A stretch of DNA of 64,000 nucleotides from contig JAQOTN010000008.1 in NCBI GenBank assembly GCA_028554745.1, forward strand, positions 124,001 through 188,000, given 5' to 3'. Every line of letters begins with the position of its first letter. The first letter of the stretch is position 1. Positions 38,215-50,400 of this stretch are shown piece after piece. The notes below the pieces were generated by a model. It did not search any database, was not told the DNA's origin, and was given only the letters and a program-made list of their open reading frames with translations. Source of the stretch: Blastocrithidia nonstop (Eukaryota; Euglenozoa; Kinetoplastea; Trypanosomatida; Trypanosomatidae). The translations under genes and the position numbers were made by a program.

Positions 38215-38304
38215 CTGCACAGATTATTTTATTTATAGCGTTATTGCATTTATAGTGTCGTATTTAATTTTCTTATTATCAGTAAAAAATAAAATACGCA
38301 GATT
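37525..38304. other. AT-rich spacer
   Basis: T-rich spacer with TA microsatellites near 37873-37890 and 38182-38210. No gene seen. Confidence 0.65.
38182..38210. repeat. (AT)n microsatellite
   Basis: Uninterrupted AT dinucleotide run of about 29 bases in a spacer. Confidence 0.9.
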
Positions 38305-40692
38305 ATGGCGTCGCTTTGCACACGTTTTGCGTAGTGAGTTAGAAGTCCATTTTCTGCTGTAGTTATATTTCAAAAGCAGTTTGTAGGCGATGTAACGGAG
38401 AAGATGAAGCATCAAAAGTAGAAGCTTGACAGGCGAATTCGCTAACAGCAACAACGAGCAATTTAGCGTAAGTTGGACGAGTTGGAAGAAAAGTATTTGT
38501 GCTGTGTCTGTCACCGACCTGGTCAGGCTCGTGAGGAAGAAGAACACATTTATGAAACGTTTTCAACGATCAACGTGCCACCAACACAAACCATCATAGA
38601 CGCAGTTCAATAAATCTAAGATGTTTCATCATTATAATAATAATAACAGTAATAGTATTTTCGATAACATCGCTATCGTTATGGTGAAAAGCAGTTACAT
38701 CAGTAAAAGAAAAAATATAATATTGATTATGATAGCAATCAAGACGATGTGGATTAGTATAGCACAGCAGAAAATGTAAAACGCAAGAAGAGTCGCGTTG
38801 GCAAAACATCTTAATTTAATAAATAACACATCATCATGGCAAAACGCCAGCCAGATAACAGTCAATTATTTGCAACGTAAAAAGGCCAGTATAAAGCTGG
38901 TCAAAGAAACGCACATTATGAACACAATGATGACTCTTGTCACGCAAGACCATAGGAATAAGCTAATAACAGTAATATTGTTATTCATGATGACGATGGT
39001 AACATTAAAAATAGTGATCGATACAATCATCATGCTACTACTTCTATGAGCAGTAATGATAAAATTAATTTTAGTGTAAATAGACGAAGTAAAGCAGCAA
39101 ACTCACCTCACACTAATATTGCACCACAAGACGTGATTGACCCGTCTATGGTGAGTAGACGTGATATTCAGCACATGTTATACAAGATACGTCATGCAAT
39201 ACTCAACAAAGAAGCCCATGTGAAACGAAAGGCCGCAGTGGTGCACCGTGACCGTGGTCTCATGAAGATTGATGAGACCTAAATAGATCTTTTTTCATTA
39301 TTCTTTCAACGGTCTGTGCATGGTTATTTATGCGCCTCATGCTACACGAGTGCGCGTCGTCGATTAGACACCTTAACACAACAGGTTCAGTTAATTTTAT
39401 TCAGGGCAAATCATCCACTTTTACGCAAAGTTAGTAAAATAGAAATGGAGTAGTAACTACGCCGTGGACGAGCCACATTACCGGCATTGCTAATTGGACC
39501 ACCGTCACTTTCATCCTTTGAGCCAGAAATAGATTAACACAAACAGTAGTAATAACAATAATAATAATAATAAAAGTAGTAAGTTCCTATCGCTGAACAG
39601 CGTATAGATGTTGATGATAATAATGTAAATTGTTGGTAGTATCGATCAGGCAAATTTCATAAACACAAACGGTCATCATGTCACGATTAACAAAACAGTA
39701 CATTAACGTTGAAAAATGTTTATGATGATATTAATAATAACAGGTAATGACAAGAGCATAATAGCCATGCGTCAAGAAAGATAACTCCAACCACTTTCAA
39801 TAATTCTACAATGCACCAGAATCACCATGCAATGCATAACGTATAATATGTTTAGTGTAGAAATAATACTACCAGCAGCAGCAGTAGTGGTGGTGATAAT
39901 ATAGACAACTATGAAAATAACGTAAATGGCAATTCAATGTCAATGGGTCAGCTTACTGATTCAGTTATTTATGCGTTACGGTCGTATGTAAAATGTGGTG
40001 TATGCTAGAGACGTTATTCGTGTTTCTTTGTTCGTGCAAGTGTGTTGTTTATTTGTCAATTCTGCTGCGCGCGAGATCGCTTCTACCGCGATCATGCAAT
40101 TTGCATCAATGATGAACTGATGCCATTAGATTGTGTTCATCTACTCACTGATTTGAGTTATTACTACTATCGCATTCATCATGATCAACAACATAAACAC
40201 AATAATTATCATCATCAGGAAGAACAATAACAACAGAATTCATCGTTGTAGGTCAACATGTCTCCTACATAAATGAAGAAAACCACATAAACGGATTTGT
40301 TTGGTCCTGTCAATGAGGATAATCTGTTTGAGTGTCTTCCTCCGCTGAACAATAATACCACATCAGTGAATATTGTGCCCGTGTATGACGATACACTAGA
40401 GAGTGATGATCCGCGCAATATTGTTGGTCAAACCACAGTAAGTTTATTTGCTGGACGAAAACTATAGCCTGCTGCTACTAGTAGTAGTAGCACAAGACAT
40501 ATTGATTTGTTTGCCGAGCACGTAAATCAAAATTTACACCAAATGAACAACAACAGTGGTTTTATTACTTCTGCAGAAAGTATTAACAATAACAACAACA
40601 TTGATACGATTCAAAGCAGCATTAGTAATGATCAAGATAACATCAAGGATAGTAAACACAACCATCACGTACTCGATGATTTATTTAAGTAA
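38305..40692 (+). CDS. hypothetical Cys-rich protein with zinc-like knuckles and DLF motifs
   Basis: A single frame of 795 residues that I cannot name. Residues about 30-65 are a Lys/Arg/Gln/Glu helix (KLDRRIREQQQRAI) that leads into a Cys cluster LCCVCHRPGQ (C66, C67, C69). A second CxxC occurs in YLCASCYTSARRR (C343, C346) and a pair at C564-x2-C567 and C584-x2-C587 (VKCGVCERRYSC, FICQFCCARDRFYRDH), which could form a four-Cys zinc site. The C-terminal 130 residues carry repeated short acidic-aromatic motifs (TDLFGP, DNLFECL, VSLFAG, IDLFAEH, DDLFK) resembling DLF-type clathrin-adaptor ligands. The domains are separated by Asn/His/Ser-rich stretches. A role in vesicle traffic is inference only. 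End at TAA 40690. Confidence 0.65.
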
Positions 40693-41240
40693 AGTGGACA
40701 AGACAATTACTTCCCCCCCCAAAAAAAGACCACTTTGAATTTGTGTGTGTAAATTTCTTTATGTGTGTGGTGCTAATGTAGAAGTTTGCTACACTATATC
40801 ACTTCCAGTAGCATATACACATTATATATATATATATAATTTATAAATGCTTTTATTACATGTTTATTCATTAATTGCGCTATTTTGACTTATCACAAAT
40901 CCTATTTACACAGCATTGTTAGTTATATATGTGTTTTGACTCCTGCCTGTTGTTATAACTGTTTGTACCATCATAATTTATATATTAATTTGTAGTGTAC
41001 TTGTTCATGACAAGTTTGCACCTATTTTAACATTGCTAAAATGAGTGTTTCTATTCTTTTTCGCCCAAACTTTTATAAATTTATTACAAAAAACAAATCA
41101 AAACAAATTTGTCAGAATACATTAAACGTTAACACATATCTAGAAATCAAAGCGCAAAAAAATTACAATACTTTTTCTGAATATACTTATTTATTCGTTG
41201 TACTTATATATATTAATCAAATAAGTTGTGCGGTAAGGCA
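40693..41240. other. AT-rich spacer
   Basis: AT-rich spacer that begins with a C8 run at about 40717 and an A6 run. A TA repeat lies near 40824. A stop-free stretch at 41041-41240 is Lys/Asn/Ile/Tyr-rich and judged to be leader noise. No gene seen. Confidence 0.55.
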
Positions 41241-44200
41241 ATGTTAGCACATCAATCGGTTCAAGGAAAGTAAGTCATTGCAGAAAAGAAATTACACTTT
41301 GCGTAAGATCGATAACGAAAAGAAGATCAAGGAATATAGGCGATTACGCCAATCAAATTATAATAATCTGCGCGAAATATAAATGAAGAAAATGTTAATG
41401 CACGTTCTGCGCTAAAACCGCAATCACGCAACAATTCGTTTGGCAGGCGATTATCGATGCATGGCGAGGTACTTCGTGTACACGTTGATCCTACTCCGCA
41501 AGTCGTAGAAGCTTCTTCGAGTCCACTGGACTAAAACATACACGACGAATAGAAAATGGAACATGTGAGGTGTGGTGTGGTGGCTAACTGGTTAGCCGAC
41601 ATTGGATCTAAAAATAACAAATTTCATGCGTTATTACTCGATCTGGCAACTCACATCTTGATTCGTCGTCCTGCCGATCCTCAGCAGTTTATCGTGGATC
41701 ATTTTTACAGTCATGAGCTGCCACTACTTCAGGTAGTGCCTAATGGTCGACCTTTTTTGTAACAACAAGAATAGTAATATAAGATGCATCATGACACGGA
41801 GAAAGCGTAAGCTTATAATGAACGCAACACCACGGTATTATCACACACGATAACTAAGTGTGATGAAGATTATGATCGTACGATAAGAAATCGAAATGAT
41901 GGTGGTGATGATGATGATGCGAATATAAAGTAATCAAAACATCAAAATAGTAACGATATGTATCATGATCAATAGGATACGCTAACAACTACTAATTTAA
42001 GTAAATAAGGCATATCGACTCAATAGCAATAATTGTTTTTAGAGCACAACAAATAAAAGAAATTTTAACAAACGATGTAAAATAACAAAAAAATAGGTAA
42101 ATTTACACACACAGCACCGTAAAAACAGATTTATCAGAAGAGGTAGTAAGGAGAAAGTGGCTGTGTAAAGAATGTGTAGCCATGCAAGACGGAGATGTTA
42201 TCATCATCTCCACTTGCAATAAACAAACTTTCTTGCCCAGTCATTTAGCAATTAGTGAGTGCAATTCCTGCTGGCCCATCCAAAGTTGCAGCCTATCGAC
42301 TCGCCGAAATGCTGCTTAACCTCAAACCAAATGACCCGTAGCATTACTTGTGAACAAAGCTGTAGAGTCGTTTGTTTAGTGATGAGGCGGCAGTGGGTTA
42401 TGCACTGGCAAGTACAATAGATGATTTCCCATCAATCTCACCAGATGATCGCACACAGGCTTCCTTGCTGCGGTAAGTGGCCTTTGATAGTGCAGGCTAC
42501 AACGTAGCCGCTAACATGATATCTGTGCTCTTTACACGTAAACCATAAAATCCTATTACCTACTTATATTATCACTTTAACGGTAAAGTTCACACGAGTG
42601 AGGCGCAATCCATTCGGTCGTCGTCTCGACGTGATGCCACATGTGATAGTGCAAGTTGTACCTCACGTTCATGTATGGATGAGAGTGATTACGCTACGAC
42701 TAATACCCCTGTAACAAACACAAACAACAATAATTATGAAGAAGCCGATAGTAGTAGCGTTGATAGTAGTAACAGTGATATCGACAATTACAATTAACAC
42801 TACCCCAAACACGGCTTAGCGTAGGTTTTACCGAATTAATTTGTTAGTGGCAGCAGCTTCAATGAACAGCTTCTACGGAAACGATAAAATGCTAAACGAT
42901 CTAATCGATCAAAGAGTTTTACCTCCTATACCAGCAGTGAGGCTAAATGCACTAATAGGTAAAATACCAAGAATGAAAGTAGCCATGCAAGACGAAATAC
43001 AAATGTCACCCTGCACCGAGGTGGGTCATTTGGCAGTCTTGCCTAATCCCTTCGTCACCATAACGACAATAATAATAATAATTAAAATAATAATGATAAT
43101 TCACATCATCATAAAATTGAAGACATACCTGACTCATGTCTGTGTTAACATGATTTTATCTCATCGTAGCAACCACAGCCGTAGGATTTATCGTAATTGT
43201 CAAATTAATAACTGAGATAACGCCAAGTGAAACAGGTTCAACGGAAAGTATCACATGCTGCCCACACCACAGCTGATCTACGACGTACCTCTTGCACACC
43301 GTTAGATGATAAAGATCTGTACAGACATCGCAAAGGATCTGGATTGCATTATGATGCTCATGCAACTAAACGCAAACACAAAAATGTACACAAGGCTAGT
43401 GTTTAGTTACCGATTGTCACCAAGTATACAAAAAATGATAATATCAATATTTGTGAGAATGAAACCCACGACATGTAAAATAATAATATTCACAACAATG
43501 ATAAAAATAATAACAATACACTTTTCACATGTAATTAACACCATCAAAAGCGTGCTAAACGCTTTAAAGTTAGTAACAATACTAATACTTCTGCTACTAC
43601 TACTACAACTACTGCTGCTGGTAGTAGTAATAAAAGTAAACATAAACATTCCAAAAACAGTACTATGACAAACAAATGAGATGCTCACGCCAAAGGTAAT
43701 GCATCTTCGTTAAAGTCACACGTTTCATTTCCATCGTCATCGTCCGAGGCGTTTATCGCCAACACTAACACATCCATGTCTTCGTGTTTGTCTAAAAATG
43801 ATGATGTTGATCATGTTTTGGATAATAATAATAATAACAACAATCAGAATAATAATGTTGATACTATCGCCAATGACGACGACAATAATAGCAAAGTTAA
43901 TTGTGAAAAACTAAACGTTTAGAAGGTTGTGCAACTGCCAGTTTCTACACTAAACTCAAACACACAAAATTACAATTCACAAACTAATTCTGCCGCTCCT
44001 GCCAATTCATCACGTCATGTGATTATAAACACAGATACATCCACCACAACTTCCTCTGCATCATCGTCACCGTCAACATAATAATAATTTATATCTTCAC
44101 CAATGAAATTTAAGTAACCTACATTCTTAAACGCTTCGCAAAGGATGTTGGTTTCTTCACAGAAGCAATATTGACATCGTATCAAGCCACACACATTCAA

Positions 44201-44654
44201 ATCAAGGTGTAGTAACAATAACAATGACAACAAGCCTCATTTGACTAATCAATAAAATAATATAAGAACAACATCAGCAACTATAAATGATGACGATTGA
44301 ACTATTTTACGAAATCGATATGAAGTACAAATAGCATGTTTGCAGCATGAACTGGACACACTAAAGGCAACATGTGCGTACCGCGAACGAATGATGTTGA
44401 TTGAAGAGAGTGAGGCAAACAAACAATAATGTGATAAAGTACACCGCATGTGTACAGAAACATAGAAACATTTACACTATTTACTAGATCGAGTCAATGA
44501 GTTAAACAAGCGATTGCCTGCACAGATATGTACAGTAGAAAATTAGCCAACTTAGTTAGACATAATCTGTAAACAAATGGAACTGTTGTAGATGCAATGA
44601 TTGCGTGCTAACGCACAGAAAGTACAACTTCAGCGTAGCAATACGACTTTGTAA
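41241..44654 (+). CDS. protein with three RIIa/Dpy-30-like motifs and a C-terminal coiled coil
   Basis: About 1,137 residues. Near residue 144 is THILIRRPADPQQFIVDHF, close to the RIIa/Dpy-30 helix-turn-helix core (Pro-Asp/Glu-x-Pro... Phe) that dimerises PKA regulatory subunits and many flagellar and scaffold proteins. Two weaker copies follow: LLNLKPNDPEHYLWTKL (about 363) and VLFTRKPENPITYLYYHF (about 435). The middle is Asn/Ser-rich. The C-terminal 150 residues are a Glu/Leu/Arg coiled coil (QIACLQHELDTLKAT, RERMMLIEESEANKQ, HLHYLLDRVNELNKR). Likely a scaffold, perhaps flagellar by analogy; that is inference. The first Met is 41241, just after a TAAG; the first TAA of the final cluster is at 44652, and another lies at 44661. 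Confidence 0.65.
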
Positions 44655-45605
44655 ACTCAATAAACAATAAATAAAAGTTCAAAAGCTTTCACTACTTGTT
44701 ATTTTTTTGTAATATAAATAAGTATTACAATTTATCTATACATACCTTTTGTTTTACAAAAGAGAAATAATTAAAAATTCTTTTTCTCTCTTCCACTTTG
44801 CATATATGCTTGATTAATAGCATTTTAACGTATGATATTGCATCCAATTACTACTTTGTTATATTGATATTTATTTGTACTTTATTAATAAACTTATATA
44901 CATGTGTGCAAGCACGTACGTTATTCATTACTCTTTTTTTCTATTTTACTTGGTGAATTCAAATCTAACGTTTGCGATATACCTATCAACTATTTATCTA
45001 ATTTGAAATAATTAAAATTACGTCATATACTATACCATTCATAATTATTTATTATCTCCTTTTCCTTAGAAAGGAGAAATACTTTATGGTATAGTCATGT
45101 CTATTGCATACAATCTAAAAGTTTTTGTTTTACAGAAAAGTTTTAAAACGCTTCGCATTTTTTTAATTTTATAGTTATTTATGAGATTGATAGAAAGAGA
45201 GAGAGAGAGAGAAAGTGAGAGTGTGTAAGTGCATTATTGTAACTTTAAAAAAATATTTTGGTATGTTAATTTGACAAATTTAGTAGTATACAGAGATTAA
45301 TACTTTCTGTGTAAATTATTTTTGCATATGCGAACGTAAAAATATGATTTAATCTTATGACTAAGGTAATCTCTGGGTGTTTCTATCTACACAACAAAGT
45401 GTAAAACTCAAAATTTACCGGTTACTCTTTATTTTTCTTTATATTAAATTTTACTACATGTTAACATTAATTTACTGGAAAGAAAAACTAGTACAAGCGT
45501 AGATACAAATATAGTAGATATATATTACATTTACTTATCACATTATTTTTTTCTTGTACAAAGGTGAATATTAATAAGTCACACCAAGTTGTTATAGCAC
45601 GTAAG
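44655..45605. other. AT-rich spacer with nested hairpin
   Basis: AT-rich spacer. It contains a nested inverted repeat at 45029-45095 (listed separately) and a GAGA run at about 45195-45220. No gene seen. Confidence 0.65.
45029..45095. repeat. nested inverted repeat (two-tier hairpin)
   Basis: Outer arms ACTATACCAT (45029-45038) and ATGGTATAGT (45086-45095) are perfect 10-bp reverse complements. Inside them, TCTCCTTT (45055-45062) and AAAGGAGA (45070-45077) form a second perfect 8-bp stem with a 7-base loop. Seen directly; function unknown. Confidence 0.75.
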
Positions 45606-46223
45606 ATGAAGTTGTACGCCTTACTTATTGTCAAACCATTACCTCAAAGCACTGCAAAGTAGCCAATTATCTGCTCCAGTGCAATTGACGTCAGTTCATT
45701 TGGTTTCTTTCAGCGTAATTCGGCTCGTTAATTTATTATCTTTCTCAGCCGCACGGTGGCCAAACGTGTCACACTCGGTGCAAAAACACAAATCACCGAC
45801 AATGGCCACGTAGTTTTTGCCCAATCCACCTTAGATGGTGTTATAGCCATTGCGGTAACTGACATTGAGTATAGTGCACGTGTGGCCTTTACGTTGCTGT
45901 CGTAATTGTTACCACAATTTCAGCAAACATTTCGTGGCAAGTATGATAATGTAAGCAACAAGTAGGATAATTACTTGTAGTGGCCATTGCTGCAAGATAT
46001 GCTAACACGTTATCAGAAACCGTAGTAAGTTGATAAAATACTTCGCATCAAACGTGATATCGAAGACACCAAAGTAATCATGTACAATGCGATTGATCAG
46101 ATTATTGAGCGTGGCCAGAAGATCGATGACTTGGTGGCGCAAAGTGAAGATCTAGGTATGGCTAGTAAGACATTTTATACACAGGCTAGAAAAACAAATG
46201 CAGGATGTTGTGTCATGATGTAA
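45606..46223 (+). CDS. YKT6: R-SNARE YKT6 (longin SNARE)
   Basis: YKT6 is a prenylated and palmitoylated R-SNARE acting in Golgi, endosome and autophagosome fusion. The 205-residue product has the longin domain (MKLYALLIVKP, AIDVSSFGFFQRNSAREFII, IAIAVTDIEYSARVAFTLLS), then a SNARE helix DIEDTKVIMYNAIDQIIERG with the zero-layer Arg (about residue 169) and KIDDLVAQSEDLG, and ends GCCVMM, a double-Cys CaaX-type tail. Length matches the family (about 198). Seven TAG/TAA are read as Glu: the aligned residues in human YKT6 include Glu at QEF, so SAREFI fits. No TGA. The TAA at 46221 falls exactly after the CaaX box, an independent proof that TAA is the stop here. Confidence 0.95.
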
Positions 46224-46744
46224 ACACATTGCTGTTATAACAATATGTTTAACATTTAAAAAATTTAGTGTTTTTATATATATTTACATAAATTAATTCA
46301 ATTTGCAGTCATTGAAATTTTGTTTAAAAAAAATATATTTAGTGTTTATGTACTTTCTTATATTATTGACTCCACCCTAATTTTTATGTCATTATACACA
46401 CTAGCAGAAAGAAGGTGTAACTTTTTTTTAAGAATGTTATTGTAATTTTTATGTTGATAATTCAAATAACTGTATATATTTTTTTTGCGATATTTACGTA
46501 GGTTTAGCACATAGACATAAAGAAATAAACTGTAAATGCTAGCATAGTGACAATTAAGCACTCGTATCGATCTCTATGTAATTATTATAGTGTATGTTAC
46601 TTCATTTTAAAACAAGTAGCGTAAAATGGACTTTAGTATATTTTCTTTACTTATCTCACCGTATCTATTTGCTTTGTTATATCAAATATTAAAAAAATAT
46701 TGAAGTTAACATATAATTTTTTTGTTTTTATTTTTATAGTCAAA
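46224..46744. other. AT-rich spacer
   Basis: T-rich spacer after YKT6 with the T-run TTTTTTTGTTTTTATTTTTATAG ending right before the next gene's start region. No gene seen. Confidence 0.6.
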
Positions 46745-47494
46745 ATGTACAGTGAATACACAGAAGGCTGAGATGACAACTTTGCTGCATCGACTAGTGC
46801 AGATGAAAATAATGATGACTTTAATGACTAGAATGACAATAATGTGTAATCTATAAATGTTGACGAAATAGATTAATATAATCAATATAACGATAATAAT
46901 ATTAACGTGAATAGGAGTAATTAAGCTTGAGGCTAAGCTATAAATGATAATTTGCATAATGCTGATGTTGTTCACGACAAGACTAATTAGGGGCATGTTT
47001 TTTCGCAATAAGTGATGCAGTAGGACAACCATGAGTAGTTACTCTAGTAGAAAGAATAGTTACAATAATGACAGCAAAGTCAATCATAACAAGAATAATA
47101 ATTGTACTTATCGCAAGAGCAGCATGCACATATCAACAAAAATGAAGACTGAATGCAAAAGCCGATTGGTAATGCTTTGCCAAATCGTCCAGAGGTAATG
47201 ACAAAACCTTTTTCTCAGACATTAGCTGCTGCGTAGGATACTAATCAAATTGCAAAACCTTAAGTAAGCACAACACCTGTACCAAATGTATTGTTACAAC
47301 AATAGCCTACAGCGAAAGATAGAGTAGAAAAGCCACTAACTAAAGATGAAGAATTAGAACAAGTACAACAGTTGCTAAATTGTTTTAAGATGGCATTACC
47401 AACTAATGTCTTTGATGAGCAGCTACGGAAAGTGCTACATTAAAGTGTAAAGGTAGCCCACCTCCTATGATGTTATTTAGCTCTATATACATAA
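46745..47494 (+). CDS. small acidic, Asn/Glu/Gln-rich hypothetical protein
   Basis: A frame of about 249 residues starting MYSEYTEGWDDNFAAS. The first half is Asp/Asn-rich, the middle is extremely Glu/Gln-rich through TAA/TAG codons, and the last third is more ordinary (PIGNALPNRPEVMTKPF, KDEELEQVQQLLNCFKMALP, NVFDEQLRKVLHESVKVAHL). The Trp residues in the first half are encoded by TGA. I do not recognise a family. Preceded by a strong polypyrimidine tract and AG. The end is uncertain: TAA at 47441, 47492 or 47501 are all in frame; I chose 47492 because the segment between reads as plausible protein. Confidence 0.6.
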
Positions 47495-48048
47495 CAAATA
47501 TAATTTTATGCATAATACTAGTATTCATTACTTTTTTTATTATGTGCATCGACAAGATATAAGTTATAAATTTATTTTTATATTAAATGAAGAAGAAAGT
47601 GATGAGTACTTTGATTGGCAAATATAACTTGATTTATTAATTTTTGTAATAAATTTTGTACTATTTTTTCCCTGTCAAAAGTAGGCCCTTCTAAGTTTTT
47701 TTTATTTAGTATAGATTATTAATAATTCACAAAATCTTTTACAAATATAGTACGTCACAATTTTAATTTTTTTTTTTTTTCATTTTTCAAAAACTGATAA
47801 GATTGTCTATATAATTAAGTGAACGGTTTTGTGTTTTTGATTTGACACATAAACTATCTTTCCTTTACTACCTTATCTTTTCGTCGTTCTTATTTTATCT
47901 CACACAACCTGCACCATTTCGTCTCAGCATTTATCTTTTTTTTTCACTCTCTCTCTTATAAGAATTTACTTCGATTCAATTAAGACGATAAAGAATTATA
48001 TTGTTCTTATTACTGACGTTTTTTTAATCCTTTTGTGGCACATTCAAG
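47495..48048. other. AT-rich spacer
   Basis: T-rich spacer with long T tracts near 47695 and 47766 and TCTCTCTC runs near 47945, the latter a plausible polypyrimidine tract for the kinase gene. No gene seen. Confidence 0.65.
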
Positions 48049-48762
48049 ATGAGCATCTGTTCGTCCTTACCAAGCAGCAGTGTCTACACGTATAGTACAG
48101 CCTCAACGATTACACTCAACTATGCCAATGACTCCATTGCCACTCCACTGTACCGTAAAATGACAGAAACCAGCATTACACCAGTAGAACTACCGTATAT
48201 TGAGTATTTGCAACCCGTAGACACCTAAGAGTAACTACGATGAAATACATCAATGCACAAACGTGGAAGTAATTCATTGTGTGCGGGCGATAGCTAGCAT
48301 GCTAACACGAATTCCAGCTTTTATGATATTACTAAAAATAGTAATTATAACACCACCAAGAACATTAACATAAAAAATAATGTGTAAGTGACTGCTGTTA
48401 ATGCATAAGACAACAAGAAACAGTCATTGTGCTCATACTTACTTCCAAACAAGTTATCCTGATGCGGGTTTTCGTCAAGTAGCAGTTTGATAGTACAGAG
48501 TGATAACACAAATACGTGTTCATTTAACACCCCGCTGCCAATCAGTGCAGGGAAATAAAATTTATACCATTTTAACGTTGCTCGATATACGTCGTTGCAT
48601 GATCGTAAAGTCAATGTACCTGAATCGGTTTCGCGCAATAGTAGTACTCGATATGTACGGTCTCACAGTATTAGCCATAGCACCACTAGTAAGAGTAATA
48701 ATAGTGATACGCATAATAGTCTTAATAACAAAAATGTTAGTAGTGAGTTCAATATCATCATC

Positions 48763-48823
<61 letters not shown>

Positions 48824-50400
48824 GCAATAACAATACAAATAGTATCATTGTAAATCGAAAGAAGAGTAATACCAGTGCAGCTAATAATAATTTTAATAGC
48901 AGTAGTAGTAATAACAATAGCAGCAGCAGTAATAATAGTAACATTACAGACAACCTAAGTTTCCACAAATCGACTGGACTTGCATCTTAAAGCGACCGAC
49001 ATTCTTTACCGCTACCGTTGCCCACACCGCCGTCATTTTCGCAACGAAGTGACAACTAAAACAGTAACCGATGCAGTGTATTACAGTGCGCATAGCTCGC
49101 CAGTAGCTCCATCTCTACCAGTGAGCGGAGTCTATCAAGTAGACCCGCACGACGAGTAACAAAGTATTTGTAGGTAGAGACGAGCTTCTCGATGTGTGAC
49201 ATCCCACAATTACCATAACCGTCCATCAAATTAACCAAATAAGTTGTCATTAGCAGAGACGAAGATGGTACTGTGATTAATGACTACCTCATCATGAAAA
49301 CTTTGGGCAAAGGTGCCTATGCTAAAGTGAAGCTGGTCGAACACGTCGTGACGGGTATAAAGTATGCCATGAAGATTATTCAGTTAAACGGAATACGAAA
49401 CAGTAATGAGCGAGGCGTTGCCATTCGACGTGAAGTGGCTGTCATGAAACGTCTAGCTCACCCCAATGTGGTTAAGCTGTATGAGGTATTAGGTGACTTG
49501 AGTGCGTAACGCATGTATTTAATTTTGCAATACATAGACGGTGGGTGTATTAAGGTATAGCGTGAAGATGAGACAGGTAAAACGTACGTGGTGCCTGTAG
49601 CATAGACTATTCTTCGTAAACAGGCCTTTCAGTTATTACAAGCACTAGCCTATTTGCAAGCAAACAGTATTGTGCACCGTGATATTAAACCAGATAACAT
49701 TCTCGTAGACAAAAATCACAACGCCTACTTGGCAGACTTTGGAGTAAGTGGCATCTACGCCAACGGCAATGTACGTGGTGTGTAAGGATCCCCTGCGTAC
49801 ATGTCCCCGTAGCTGTGCCGAGGAGATAAAATGGTTATTGGAATGAGCGTAGATGTTTGGGCATTAGGAATTACCTTGTATGAACTCATGTACGGCGTAC
49901 ATCCATTTGCCGCAAACTGCTGCCTTGCTTTTACGCATCGAATCACTCACGACAAATTAGTCTTCCCGTAACTTGTTTAGCATTAGCCTCAACGCTGCTT
50001 GAGCAAATCGCGTAGATTTACACAAATCGGGCATTCGTGTATTGCAGCCTCACCGTAGTTTCGCTAACTCATTAGCGGGATGCTAGAAAAGGATCCACTG
50101 AAGCGATGATCAATCAAGAAATGTCTCCGGTGCAAATGATTTCAGCAGACATAGATGAACAATGTAGACAGAGCCAATATTTACTGCAATGACAGCTCAA
50201 ATAATAGTGATGATGTAAACAATATTAGAAATTATGAACTGACACCGTTGTCATTACCATAGGTGCAGTCCTTGTTTACTTCATCACCACACATGATAGA
50301 TGTATCACGACGAGATATCAGTAATGCAATTTACAATATCAATCTTCCATAAAAAAAAAAGGCATTTAAGAACAACAACAAAAAAAGATAGATAGATTAA
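48049..50400 (+). CDS. Ser/Thr protein kinase, CaMKK-like, with Asn-rich N-terminus
   Basis: Residues 1 to about 405 are Ser/Asn-rich and include 20 Asn in a row. From about residue 411 there is a complete kinase domain: [11 protein letters not shown] glycine loop, YAMKII lysine, [14 protein letters not shown] catalytic loop, [19 protein letters not shown] (the Glu of APE is TAG at 49810), [21 protein letters not shown], and the end [20 protein letters not shown], where both Trp are TGA. The DFG/APE segment and [10 protein letters not shown] resemble CaMKK/LKB1-upstream kinases. The kinase looks catalytically intact. TAA at 50350 or 50398 may be the stop; I list the later. Residue total about 767-783. 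Confidence 0.9.
48763..48822 (+). repeat. (AAC)20 coding for poly-Asn
   Basis: Twenty AAC triplets in the frame of the kinase gene, giving 20 Asn. Confidence 0.9.

Noticed and set aside
41041-41240. Open stretch before the RIIa-like gene
   Set aside because: Composition is spacer-like (Lys/Asn/Ile/Tyr) and it is not in the frame of the RIIa-like gene.
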